A stretch of 64,000 nt of DNA from an uncultured Lachnospiraceae bacterium (GTDB lineage: Bacteria > Bacillota > Clostridia > Lachnospirales > Lachnospiraceae). The DNA lies in NCBI GenBank assembly GCA_902781455.1, contig CACZJF010000002.1, forward strand, positions 1 through 64,000. Reading direction: 5' to 3'. The notes under the pieces are model-generated. The model was not told where the DNA came from, did no database searches, and saw nothing but the letters and a program-made list of their open reading frames with translations. Position numbers and translations under genes: made by a program. Positions 42,318 to 50,124 of the stretch are shown piece after piece (positions within the stretch are counted from its first letter, which is position 1; each line of letters begins with the position of its first letter).

Positions 42318-43586
42318 ATGCAGATCGGCACAAAGAACGCCAGGACAAAAGCCTCGAAGACGAAGGCGTCCGGGACGAAGAATCCCCTGACGAAGCGTGT
42401 CAGTACAAGGGCGGCCGCAAAGAAGAATAAAGATGTGCTTCCCATCGGGGATCTGGGAATTATTGCTCTGGAGTCCAGCCAGGAAATGGGCCGCAAGATC
42501 AATGACTATATTGTGGAGTGGCGGACCGAACGGGAGCATAAGCATTCCACCCATCCGCAGCTGACCGGATATGTCCGCGACAATTACCTGATCCGCACAC
42601 AGACGCCAAGATTCGGTTCCGGAGAAGGGAAAGCAACGATCTATGATTCGATCCGCGGATACGATATCTTTCTGCTGCTTGATGTGTGCAACTACAGCAT
42701 CACCTATACCATGCGGGGACAGACAAACCATATGTCTCCTGATGATCATTTTATTGATCTGGAGCGTATCATCGCCGCGATCGGCGGCAAGGCGCGCCGC
42801 ATCAATGTGATCATGCCGTATCTGTATGAAAGCCGGCAGCACCGCCGTTCCGGCCGCGAGTCTCTGGACTGCGCGCAGGCGCTGAAGGAGCTGGTCCGCA
42901 TGGGGGTTGACAACATCATTACATTTGACGCGCATGATCCCCGCATTCAGAACGCGATCCCACTGTCCGGATTCGAGAATTTCCTTCCGACATACCAGTT
43001 TATCAAGGGACTGTTCCGCGCGGCACCTGATTTTTCCGTATCCCCGGACAGCCTGATGATTGTCAGCCCGGACGAAGCGGGTACTTCACGCGCGGTCTAT
43101 ATGGCCAATGTCCTTGGCGTGGACATGGGCATGTTCTACAAGAGAAGGAATTATACCCTGACGGTGAAAGGGGAGAATCCGATTGTTGCCCATGAGTTCC
43201 TGGGCGCGAGCGTGAAGGGAAAGGATGTTGTCCTGCTGGATGATATGATTTCCTCCGGGAATACCGCGCTTCAGATTTCACGTGAGCTGAAGGCGCTTGG
43301 CGCGAGGCGGATCTTCATCTGCGCAACCTTCGGGCTGTTCACGGACGGGCTGGAGAAGTTTGATGAAGCATGGAAGAACAAGGTGTTCCATTCGATTCTC
43401 ACAACCAACCTGATCTACCAGAAGGAAGAGCTGCTCGCGAAGCCATATTACCGCAGCTGTGATCTGAGCAAGTTTGTGGCGCTGATCATAGATTCCCTGA
43501 ATCATGACAGCTCCCTGAGTGATCTGCTGGATCCGGTGGACCGCATCAACCGGTTCCTGAAGAGAAAGGGCGCCAGGCGCTCCTGA
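42318..43586 (+). CDS. prs: Ribose-phosphate pyrophosphokinase
   Basis: A 422-residue PRPP synthase for nucleotide and amino-acid synthesis. The first 35 residues are a Lys/Thr/Ala/Ser-rich extension (for example TKASKTKASGTKNPLTK) not found in the classical 315-residue enzymes. The catalytic core has YDIFLLLDVCNY, RINVIMPYLYESRQHRR, FDAHDPRIQNAIP, IVSPDEAGTSRAVYMANVLG and the PRPP loop VVLLDDMISSGNTALQI. Such long PRPP synthases are frequent in Clostridia. The start at 42318 has CAGGAGGACGG upstream. Prs feeds hpt, xpt and the purine genes elsewhere in the window. Confidence 0.92.
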   Translation: MQIGTKNARTKASKTKASGTKNPLTKRVSTRAAAKKNKDVLPIGDLGIIALESSQEMGRKINDYIVEWRTEREHKHSTHPQLTGYVRDNYLIRTQTPRFGSGEGKATIYDSIRGYDIFLLLDVCNYSITYTMRGQTNHMSPDDHFIDLERIIAAIGGKARRINVIMPYLYESRQHRRSGRESLDCAQALKELVRMGVDNIITFDAHDPRIQNAIPLSGFENFLPTYQFIKGLFRAAPDFSVSPDSLMIVSPDEAGTSRAVYMANVLGVDMGMFYKRRNYTLTVKGENPIVAHEFLGASVKGKDVVLLDDMISSGNTALQISRELKALGARRIFICATFGLFTDGLEKFDEAWKNKVFHSILTTNLIYQKEELLAKPYYRSCDLSKFVALIIDSLNHDSSLSDLLDPVDRINRFLKRKGARRS

Positions 43587-43612
43587 ACCGAAGAGAAATG
43601 GATTTCGAGACA

Positions 43613-43637
43613 ATACGCGCCCGGCGGGCGCGTATTT
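43613..43637 (+). terminator. Terminator of prs
   Basis: ATACGCGCCC pairs with GGGCGCGTAT around GGC, followed by TT. The stem is perfect but the T tract is short. Confidence 0.8.
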
Positions 43638-43687
43638 CAAATCGATCCGGGAATCAGGGCTTTTGACCCTTGCATCATACAAATTTG

Positions 43688-43716
43688 TTCACAAATAATA
43701 GGCCGTGTGCTATACT
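43688..43716 (+). promoter_or_regulatory. Probable promoter of glgC-glgD
   Basis: TTCACA (43688-43693), 17 bp and TATACT (43711-43716) lie 43 nt before the GTG start of glgC. Confidence 0.6.
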
Positions 43717-43759
43717 GTTTGTGATAATATCTCTATTCAGCTTGTTCAGGGGGAAAGAC

Positions 43760-45034
43760 GTGGTTAAGAAAGAGATGATCGCAATGCTGCTGGCAGGAGG
43801 GCAGGGCTCAAGGCTCGGTGTCCTGACGGCAAAGGTTGCAAAACCGGCAGTTGCGTTCGGCGGGAAATACCGCATCATTGATTTTCCGCTCAGCAACTGC
43901 ATCAACTCCGGAATTGACACGGTGGGCGTCCTGACACAGTATCAGCCGCTTCGGCTGAATACGCACATCGGGATCGGCATACCGTGGGATCTGGACCGTA
44001 ATCAGGGAGGCGTGACGGTTCTGCCGCCATATGAAAAGGTCGGAAAGACTGAGTGGTATACGGGAACCGCGAACGCAATCTATCAGAATCTCGCCTATAT
44101 GGAGAGCTTCCATCCGGATTATGTGCTGATCCTTTCAGGGGATCACATCTATAAGATGGATTATGAGGTCATGCTGGAGTTCCACAAGTCCCACCATGCC
44201 GATGTATCGATAGCCGTGATGCCTGTGCCCCAGGAAGAAGCAGGCAGATTCGGTATCGTTGTTGCCGGTGAGGACGGGACGATCCGGGAATTCCAGGAGA
44301 AGCCGGAACACCCGAAGAGCAATCTTGCTTCCATGGGAATCTATATCTTCAGCTGGCCGGTGCTGCGGGATGCGCTGGTTGCCCTGAGCGAACAGGAAGG
44401 TTGTGATTTCGGCAAGCACGTGATCCCGTACTGCTTTGAGAGAGGAAAGAATCTTGCGGCGTACGAGTTCAACGGCTACTGGAAAGATGTCGGGACGCTT
44501 GGCTCCTACTGGGAGGCAAACATGGAACTGATCGATATCATTCCTGAATTTAACCTTTATGAGGAGTTCTGGAAGATTTATACCAAGAATGATATCATTC
44601 CGCCGCAGTATATCTCTTCCGAAGCAAAGGTGTTCCGATGTCTGATAGCGGAAGGAACCGAGGTTTACGGGGACGTTTCGAATTCTATTATCGGCAGCGG
44701 CGTGACGATCGAGGCGGGGGCTGTCGTACGGGATTCGATTATCATGCAGAACACTGTCATAAAGGCAGGAGCAGTGATTGACAGGGCGATCATTGCGGAA
44801 AATTGCGTCATCGGGCCAAAGAGCGTAGTCGGCTGGGGCGATCAGGCACCAAACAGGGTCAGGCCTGAGATCTATGCTTTTTCGCTTGCAGTGGTCGGAG
44901 AAGATACTGTCATACCGGGCGGTGTCAGGATCGGCAGAAATACTGCGGTAACCGGCGTTACCGTTCCGGAGGATTATCCGGACGGCATTCTCGCCAGCGG
45001 CGAGATTCTGGATAAGGCAGGTGTTGTGACATGA
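43760..45034 (+). CDS. glgC: Glucose-1-phosphate adenylyltransferase GlgC
   Basis: A 424-residue enzyme that makes ADP-glucose for glycogen synthesis. The nucleotide-binding signature is [25 protein letters not shown], followed by [41 protein letters not shown] and [12 protein letters not shown] with the catalytic aspartate. The C-terminal half is a left-handed beta-helix of hexapeptide repeats ([16 protein letters not shown]). The start is a GTG at 43760 with CAGGGGGAAAG upstream; the preceding frame begins in a different region and lacks a ribosome-binding site. It overlaps glgD by four bases. Confidence 0.95.
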   Translation: MVKKEMIAMLLAGGQGSRLGVLTAKVAKPAVAFGGKYRIIDFPLSNCINSGIDTVGVLTQYQPLRLNTHIGIGIPWDLDRNQGGVTVLPPYEKVGKTEWYTGTANAIYQNLAYMESFHPDYVLILSGDHIYKMDYEVMLEFHKSHHADVSIAVMPVPQEEAGRFGIVVAGEDGTIREFQEKPEHPKSNLASMGIYIFSWPVLRDALVALSEQEGCDFGKHVIPYCFERGKNLAAYEFNGYWKDVGTLGSYWEANMELIDIIPEFNLYEEFWKIYTKNDIIPPQYISSEAKVFRCLIAEGTEVYGDVSNSIIGSGVTIEAGAVVRDSIIMQNTVIKAGAVIDRAIIAENCVIGPKSVVGWGDQAPNRVRPEIYAFSLAVVGEDTVIPGGVRIGRNTAVTGVTVPEDYPDGILASGEILDKAGVVT

Positions 45035-46149
45035 GAGCAGTCGGTATGATCCTGGCCGGCGGCAACAGCTACCGGATGAAAGAACTGTCCAACAAGAGAG
45101 CGATCGCGGCCATGCCGATCGCGGGGTCATTTCGCAGCATAGACTTTGCGCTGAGTTCCATGTCAAACTCCCGCATACAGAAGGTTGCTGTACTGACCCA
45201 GTATAATTCAAGATCCCTGAACGAACATCTGTCATCTTCAAAGTGGTGGGATTTTGGACGTAAGATGGGCGGTTTGTATGTCTTTCCGCCAACTGTCACG
45301 GTCGATAACAATTTCTGGTACAGAGGTACAGCGGATGCATTGTACCAGAACCTCGATTTCCTGAAGAACTGCCACGAGCCGTATGTTGTCATCGCAGCAG
45401 GCGACTGTGTGTACAAGCTGGACTACAACAAGGTCCTGGAGTACCACATCGCGAAGAAGGCTGACATTACGGTTGTGTGTAAGCAGCTGCCCCCGCAGGA
45501 AGACGTGACCAGGTTCGGCGTTCTGAAGATGAATGAGGAATGCAGAATAGAGCAGTTCGAGGAGAAGCCGATGGCTTCTGACGCCAATACGATTTCATGC
45601 GGCATCTATGTGATCCGTAGGCGTCAGCTCATTGAACTGATTGAGAAGAGCGCGGAGGAGGGAAGGTTCGACTTCGTGCGTGACGTCTTGATCCGCTACA
45701 AGAGCGTCAAGAGGATCTATGGGTATAAGATCGACAGTTACTGGAGCAATATCGCCTCTGTGGATTCCTATTACAGGACGAATATGGATTTCCTGAATCC
45801 GGAGGTAAGAGATTACTTCTTCCGGCAGTATCCGGAAGTCCACTCCAAGGTTGACGACCTTCCGCCAGCCAAGTATAATCCGGGGAGCGAGGTGAGAAAC
45901 AGCCTCATCTCCGCAGGGTCGATCATCAATGGATATGTAGAGAATTCTCTCATATTCAAGAATGTATTTGTTGGTGAAAACTGTGTGATCAGGAATTCCA
46001 TCGTTTTGAACGATGTGTATCTTGGTGACAATGTTCATTTGGAGAATTGCATCGTGGAAAGCCGCGATACCATTCGTGCTAATACATATTACAACGGGGA
46101 AGATGGTATCAAGATTGTCATCGAATCAGATGAACGGTACATTTTGTAA
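45031..46149 (+). CDS. glgD: GlgD, regulatory subunit of ADP-glucose pyrophosphorylase
   Basis: A 372-residue GlgC paralogue that, in Bacillota, forms a hetero-oligomer with GlgC and raises its activity. The N-terminus [20 protein letters not shown] departs from the GGxGxRL catalytic loop (GGNSYRM), and the catalytic ISGDH of GlgC is replaced by [14 protein letters not shown], as usual for GlgD. The C-terminal beta-helix is retained ([20 protein letters not shown]). The ATG overlaps the glgC stop, so the subunits are translationally coupled. Glycogen synthase and branching enzyme are not in this window. Confidence 0.94.
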   Translation: MRAVGMILAGGNSYRMKELSNKRAIAAMPIAGSFRSIDFALSSMSNSRIQKVAVLTQYNSRSLNEHLSSSKWWDFGRKMGGLYVFPPTVTVDNNFWYRGTADALYQNLDFLKNCHEPYVVIAAGDCVYKLDYNKVLEYHIAKKADITVVCKQLPPQEDVTRFGVLKMNEECRIEQFEEKPMASDANTISCGIYVIRRRQLIELIEKSAEEGRFDFVRDVLIRYKSVKRIYGYKIDSYWSNIASVDSYYRTNMDFLNPEVRDYFFRQYPEVHSKVDDLPPAKYNPGSEVRNSLISAGSIINGYVENSLIFKNVFVGENCVIRNSIVLNDVYLGDNVHLENCIVESRDTIRANTYYNGEDGIKIVIESDERYIL

Positions 46150-46190
46150 CAGTTTTGCAAGAAATAGAAAGTCTGATAGGTGTAAAAGGG

Positions 46191-46466
46191 ATGACAATTA
46201 CTGATGTGAGGGTTAGGAAGATTGCGAAAGAAGGCAAGATGAAAGCGATAGTGTCGGTGACGCTGGACGATGAGTTCGTCGTCCATGACATCAAGGTGAT
46301 CGAGGGCGAGAAAGGCCTGTTCATCGCGATGCCGAGCAGAAAGACGACTGACGGCGAATACCGTGATATCGCTCATCCAATCAATTCAGAGACCAGACAG
46401 CAGATGCAGGATGTCATTTTGCGAGAGTATGAGAAAGCCATTCCGACAGAAGAAGATGCAGAATAA
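46191..46466 (+). CDS. spoVG: SpoVG-family nucleic-acid-binding regulator
   Basis: A 91-residue protein that matches the whole SpoVG family: [66 protein letters not shown]. SpoVG binds DNA and RNA and acts in many non-sporulating Bacillota, so its presence does not imply sporulation. The start was set at the ATG where the family begins; the spacing from the nearest GATAGG is long, and a TTG at 46155 would add 12 residues. It lies 41 nt after glgD. A strong terminator ends it. Confidence 0.95.
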   Translation: MTITDVRVRKIAKEGKMKAIVSVTLDDEFVVHDIKVIEGEKGLFIAMPSRKTTDGEYRDIAHPINSETRQQMQDVILREYEKAIPTEEDAE

Positions 46467-46480
46467 GTAACAATGGCTGC

Positions 46481-46518
46481 AAAAAGCACCGCGCCCGACC
46501 CGGGGCGCGGTGCTTTTT
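46481..46518. terminator. Bidirectional terminator between spoVG and plsC
   Basis: AAAAAGCACCGCGCCC pairs with GGGGCGCGGTGCTTTTT around GACCC, with A and T runs on either side. It serves both convergent transcripts. Confidence 0.94.
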
Positions 46519-46554
46519 ATGCGGAATTCATTTCACAAAACATTTCACAAAAAG

Positions 46555-47295
46555 TCAAAGCCTGTCATGGTTGCGCTGAACCATTTCAGCGACGATCCGG
46601 CGGCACTTCGCGCCGATTCCTTTCAGGTCTTCACGGGACATCCCTTCTACCTCGATGGGAGTGCCGTATTCAATGATCACATGTCCGGCACGTGCCTTCG
46701 GGAACTGGCTTTCAAAGCGCTCGCGGCTTCCCACGATGGCGACCGGGACGATCGGGCACTTCGTCTTCGTGGCGATCTTGAAGGAGCCTTCGTGGAATTC
46801 GAGCAGCTCGCGTTCGTCCTCCCCGGTCCCGCGCTTTCCCTCCGGATAGATGTACATCGAAACGCCCTGGTTCACATTGTCGATCGCAGCCAGGATCGAC
46901 TGCAGATTCTGGCGCAGATCTCCATCGATCAGGAACTGGCAGTACAGCCGGCGCATCATGATCGGCATGATGGGAACCTTCGTAAAGTCGTTCTTGGCGA
47001 TAAAGCCCGTCATTTCCGGGAGCGTCGGGTAACCGAGGATCACGTCCAGGTAGCTGCGATGGTTTCCGATGAACAGGCAGGGCCTGCCGCGCGGAATGTT
47101 TTCCCGGCCGATGACATCAAGCTTAACGCCCAGCGGAAAGCTCACCACCCGGAAGGCAAACTGCATGTACCGGAAGCCAAACTTCTCTCCGAAGTGCGGC
47201 CACTTCTTCTGAAGCAGCCACTGCAGTCCGAGATAAGGAATGGCGATGATCACAACGAGAACTGCAAATATTACTGCAATAATTGTCCGAATCAT
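46555..47295 (-). CDS. plsC: 1-acyl-sn-glycerol-3-phosphate acyltransferase PlsC
   Basis: A 246-residue membrane-associated acyltransferase making phosphatidic acid. It has an N-terminal membrane helix (TIIAVIFAVLVVIIAIPYL), the HX4D motif in GNHRSYLDVILGYP, then TGFIAKNDFTKVP, and the glycerol-phosphate motif MYIYPEGKRGTGED. The C-terminal region has VPVAIVGSRERF. It is translated after malQ; its ATG overlaps the malQ stop (ATGA on the minus strand), so they are coupled, an unusual pairing of lipid and maltodextrin genes. Confidence 0.93.
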   Translation of the reverse strand: MIRTIIAVIFAVLVVIIAIPYLGLQWLLQKKWPHFGEKFGFRYMQFAFRVVSFPLGVKLDVIGRENIPRGRPCLFIGNHRSYLDVILGYPTLPEMTGFIAKNDFTKVPIMPIMMRRLYCQFLIDGDLRQNLQSILAAIDNVNQGVSMYIYPEGKRGTGEDERELLEFHEGSFKIATKTKCPIVPVAIVGSRERFESQFPKARAGHVIIEYGTPIEVEGMSREDLKGIGAKCRRIVAEMVQRNHDRL

Positions 47296-48860
47296 AATGT
47301 TCTGTCATACACCTTTGTATATCGTTTCAGCCAGTCACGGCGCCAGGCTTCGTCAATGTCCTTCTGCTCATAGCGGAATGCCCAGTTGTCAGCGGCTACG
47401 CCGGGCGTATTCATACGTGCTTCATTGCCCAGCTGCAGAAGATCCTGGATCGGGAAGATCGAGAACTTTGCGACAGAGCTCATCGCGAACCGTATGAAAT
47501 CCAGGGAGACACCGTTTCCGTCGCAGTTTCCCATCAGCCGCACACGGTTTTTCACCTCTTCCCCCTGATGCTGGTACCAGCCGACGGTTGTATCGTTGTC
47601 ATGGGTACCTGTATAGCAGACACAGTTCGGTGTGTCATAAAAATGAGGGATGTACTTGTTGTCATTCATGTTCTCGAAGCCGAACTGGAGAACCTTCATG
47701 CCCGGGAACCCAAACTGATCCCGCAGCTGTTCCACATCTTCCGTGATGAGACCGAGATCCTCCGCGATGATCGGAAGATCCTCGCCGAACTTCTTCTGCA
47801 TGGCAAGGAACAGCTTTTCACCCGGGCCTTCCTTCCATTCTCCTTCGATCGCGGTTTCGGCATCGGCAGGAACGGCCCAGTAGCTGACGAAGCCCCGGAA
47901 ATGATCGATTCTGACATAATCGACAAGCTCCAGCTGCCGCTGAAGGCGGCGGATCCACCATTCGTAGCCGGTCTTTTCGTGGTATCCCCAGTCATAGAGC
48001 GGATTGCCCCACAGCTGGCCGGTTGCGGAGAAGTAATCGGGCGGGACACCGGCAACCTCGAGCGGATATCCCTTGGAATCGAGCCGGAACAGCTTCCTGT
48101 CAGCCCAGACATCACAATTGTCAATCGCCATGAAGATGGGGATGTCGCCGATGATGGCAACCTCATGCTCAGCCGCGTACTGCCGCAGCGCCATCCACTG
48201 TTCCTGGAACAGGAACTGTGTGAACTTATAATAACGGATCTCCTGCCGGAGCAGATTGGTATATTCCTTCTTTGCCGCAGCCTTTCCTTCCCGCAGGTCC
48301 GCGTCCCAGTCGAGCCAGCAGCGCCCCTGGTTGTAATCCTTCAGGGCACTGAAGAGGGCGAAATCATCGAGCCAGCCGGCATTCTTGCTGATAAATGCCT
48401 CGAAGCGCTCAAGCAGCGTCGGCTCCGTGTATTTCTCAGCCGGCGTCTGTGCTTCCAGCTCCAGGAAATGCGCGTATGCCTTCTTCAGAAGGCGCACCTT
48501 GAATTCGATGACCTGGCCGTAATCGACCTTCCTTGGATTCCACTGCGGTTCCCCCTCAAAGTCAGCGTCTGTGAGAAGGCCTTCCTTCTTCAGGTCTTCC
48601 GGGCTGATGATGTAGGTCTGACCGGCAAACGCGGACAGGCTCTGGTAGGGAGAGTCGCCGAACCCCGTCGGCCCCAGCGGCAGCACCTGCCACAGATGCT
48701 GGCCTGTCTCCTCCAGAAAATCGATGAAATCCCGGGCACCCTGTCCCAGGTCGCCGATTCCGTGGGGAGAGGGAAATGAAGTCGGATGCACAAGCACACC
48801 GCTCATTCGGCCATGCGGCTGCCAGGAGGCTGTTGTTTGCTTCTTCTTTTCCTGATCCAT
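47292..48860 (-). CDS. malQ: 4-alpha-glucanotransferase MalQ
   Basis: A 522-residue GH77 enzyme that disproportionates maltodextrins and acts in maltose and glycogen metabolism. Signatures are RMSGVLVHPTSFPSPHGIGDLGQGARDFID, GPTGFGDSPYQSLSAFAG, IIGDIPIFMAIDNCDVWAD, the nucleophile region YVRIDHFRGFVSYW, acid-site IIAEDLGLITEDVEQLRDQFGFPGMKVLQF and TGTHDNDTTVGWY. The length is the plain bacterial type I. It is the first gene of a minus-strand operon with plsC and lies beside repeat locus B. AAGGAAG sits eight bases before its ATG. Confidence 0.96.
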   Translation of the reverse strand: MDQEKKKQTTASWQPHGRMSGVLVHPTSFPSPHGIGDLGQGARDFIDFLEETGQHLWQVLPLGPTGFGDSPYQSLSAFAGQTYIISPEDLKKEGLLTDADFEGEPQWNPRKVDYGQVIEFKVRLLKKAYAHFLELEAQTPAEKYTEPTLLERFEAFISKNAGWLDDFALFSALKDYNQGRCWLDWDADLREGKAAAKKEYTNLLRQEIRYYKFTQFLFQEQWMALRQYAAEHEVAIIGDIPIFMAIDNCDVWADRKLFRLDSKGYPLEVAGVPPDYFSATGQLWGNPLYDWGYHEKTGYEWWIRRLQRQLELVDYVRIDHFRGFVSYWAVPADAETAIEGEWKEGPGEKLFLAMQKKFGEDLPIIAEDLGLITEDVEQLRDQFGFPGMKVLQFGFENMNDNKYIPHFYDTPNCVCYTGTHDNDTTVGWYQHQGEEVKNRVRLMGNCDGNGVSLDFIRFAMSSVAKFSIFPIQDLLQLGNEARMNTPGVAADNWAFRYEQKDIDEAWRRDWLKRYTKVYDRTL

Positions 48861-48980
48861 ATCATATACTTCCTTACTGCATATTTTCTGCGGCTGCCAC
48901 GCACGGACCAGCCGCCGCGAAGCCGACAAAGATCATTTTATCGAAAATGAGCTGATTACGCAACTGAATCGGAAACAGCA

Positions 48981-49151
48981 CTGATCACAGACGCTTCAGA
49001 CCGGAAACAGAACCATCTCCCTGCCCGAAGAGGATTTCTGATCACAGACGCTTCAGGCCGGAAACAGAACCATCTCCCTGCCCGGAGAGGATTTCTGATC
49101 ACAGACGATTCAGGCCGGAAACAGAACCATCTCCTTACCCAGAGAGGATTT
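48981..49151. repeat. Three tandem copies of a 57-bp unit (left array of repeat locus B)
   Basis: Units at 48981-49037, 49038-49094 and 49095-49151 begin CTGATCACAGACG, continue TTCAGGCCGGAAACAGAACC and end AGAGGATTT, with few substitutions. The third unit ends in the left arm of the palindrome at 49137-49152. The first half of each unit (CTGATCACAGAC, GGCCGGAAACAG) resembles the apex of the palindrome (CTGAGCGCAGAC, GGTCGGAGCGAAG). The array lies between the 5' ends of malQ and the response regulator gene. No spacers occur, so it is not CRISPR. Confidence 0.93.
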
Positions 49152-49198
49152 CTGAGCGCAGACTTTTGGGGGTCGGAGCGAAGAAATCCTCTCTGGGT
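49137..49198. repeat. Repeat locus B: 16-bp perfect stem with conserved 30-nt apex
   Basis: The left arm ACCCAGAGAGGATTTC (49137-49152) is the exact reverse complement of GAAATCCTCTCTGGGT (49183-49198). The apex at 49153-49182 begins TGAGCGCAGACTTTT and ends GGTCGGAGCGAA. It matches the locus A apex at 28 of 30 positions while the stems differ. After the right arm comes ATAG and a T7 run and a long G run. The T run could make it a terminator on the plus strand, although it lies in a divergent promoter region. Confidence 0.88.
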
Positions 49199-49254
49199 AT
49201 AGTTTTTTTGGGGGGGGAGGGGGGACGAAGCGCAGAAATCCTTTCCGGGCATAG
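49171..49254. repeat. Second partial right arm at repeat locus B
   Basis: The segment 49171-49202 (GGTCGGAGCGAAG, AAATCCTCTCTGGGTATAG) is repeated with changes at about 49223-49254 (GGACGAAGCGCAG, AAATCCTTTCCGGGCATAG). The two are separated by T and G homopolymers at 49203-49222. The layout parallels the right-hand partial copies at locus A. Confidence 0.82.
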
Positions 49255-49401
49255 CCTCAGCAGAACCCGGATTCGTATTTTGTGGTATGATACAGAAAAG
49301 CATAATGATTCTTTAGAATTCTTTTCAACGGCTTTTTCAGGGAAAAGTGTTACACTGATATCCGGAAAAGCAGATTTCAAAACTTCACGGGGGGAACCAG
49401 A

Positions 49402-50124
49402 ATGGCGGATACATATACGATTCTCGTCTGCGACGACGAAAAAGAGATAACGGACGCGATTGAGATCTATCTGACGCAGGAGGGCTACGAGGTGCGGAAG
49501 GCCTATGATGCCCCGCAGGCGATTTCGATCCTCGAGAAGGAAGAGATCCATCTGCTGATCATGGACGTCATGATGCCGGGGATGGACGGACTCACTGCAG
49601 TCCTGAAGATCCGTAAAAACATGAAGTCCAGCATTCCGATTATCATTCTTTCTGCCAAGGGGCAGGACACGGATAAGATCATGGGACTGAATTATGGGGC
49701 AGATGATTACATTACAAAACCGTTCAGTCCCCTGGAACTGGTCGCGCGTGTCAAGAGCCAGCTCAGGCGCTACACCAGTCTGGGAACGATGCAGGAAAGT
49801 GATGAGAGCAGCCAGAACACATACCACAGCGGAGGCCTGATGATCAATGACGACCGTAAGGAGGTCACTGTGGACGGGAACAGTGTGCGCCTGACAAGGA
49901 TCGAGTACAACATTCTTCTTCTGCTGCTGAAGAACAAGGGCAAGGTGTTTTCCATTGACCAGATCTATGAGAAGATCTGGAACGAGGAAGCATTCTGCGC
50001 CGATAACACGGTCACTGTCCACATCCGCCATATCCGGGAGAAGATCGAGATTGATCCGAAGAATCCCCGATATCTTAAGGTGATGTGGGGAATCGGATAT
50101 AAGGTGGAGGATCTGGATTCCTGA
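49402..50124 (+). CDS. OmpR/PhoB-family response regulator
   Basis: A 240-residue transcription regulator. The receiver domain (about 5-120) has the acidic pair CDDE, the phosphoacceptor D55 in LLIMDVMMPGMDG, switch residues S/T in IIILSAKGQDTD, and the lysine of YITKPFSPLEL. The C-terminal winged-helix DNA-binding domain (about 140-238) contains LTRIEYNILLLLLKNKGKVFS, VTVHIRHIREKI and GIGYKVED. It is paired with the kinase that follows, whose start overlaps its stop by one base. The start follows CACGGGGGGAACC. Repeat locus B lies directly upstream and could affect its expression. Confidence 0.95.
   Translation: MADTYTILVCDDEKEITDAIEIYLTQEGYEVRKAYDAPQAISILEKEEIHLLIMDVMMPGMDGLTAVLKIRKNMKSSIPIIILSAKGQDTDKIMGLNYGADDYITKPFSPLELVARVKSQLRRYTSLGTMQESDESSQNTYHSGGLMINDDRKEVTVDGNSVRLTRIEYNILLLLLKNKGKVFSIDQIYEKIWNEEAFCADNTVTVHIRHIREKIEIDPKNPRYLKVMWGIGYKVEDLDS

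Noticed and set aside
47568..48779. Plus-strand frame of 403 codons opposite malQ
   Set aside because: MalQ motifs are read on the minus strand without interruption; the plus-strand frame lacks a ribosome-binding site and domains.
48981..49151. Possible CRISPR array (regular 57-bp repeats)
   Set aside because: The units are contiguous with no variable spacers, and there are no cas genes nearby; a plain tandem array explains it.
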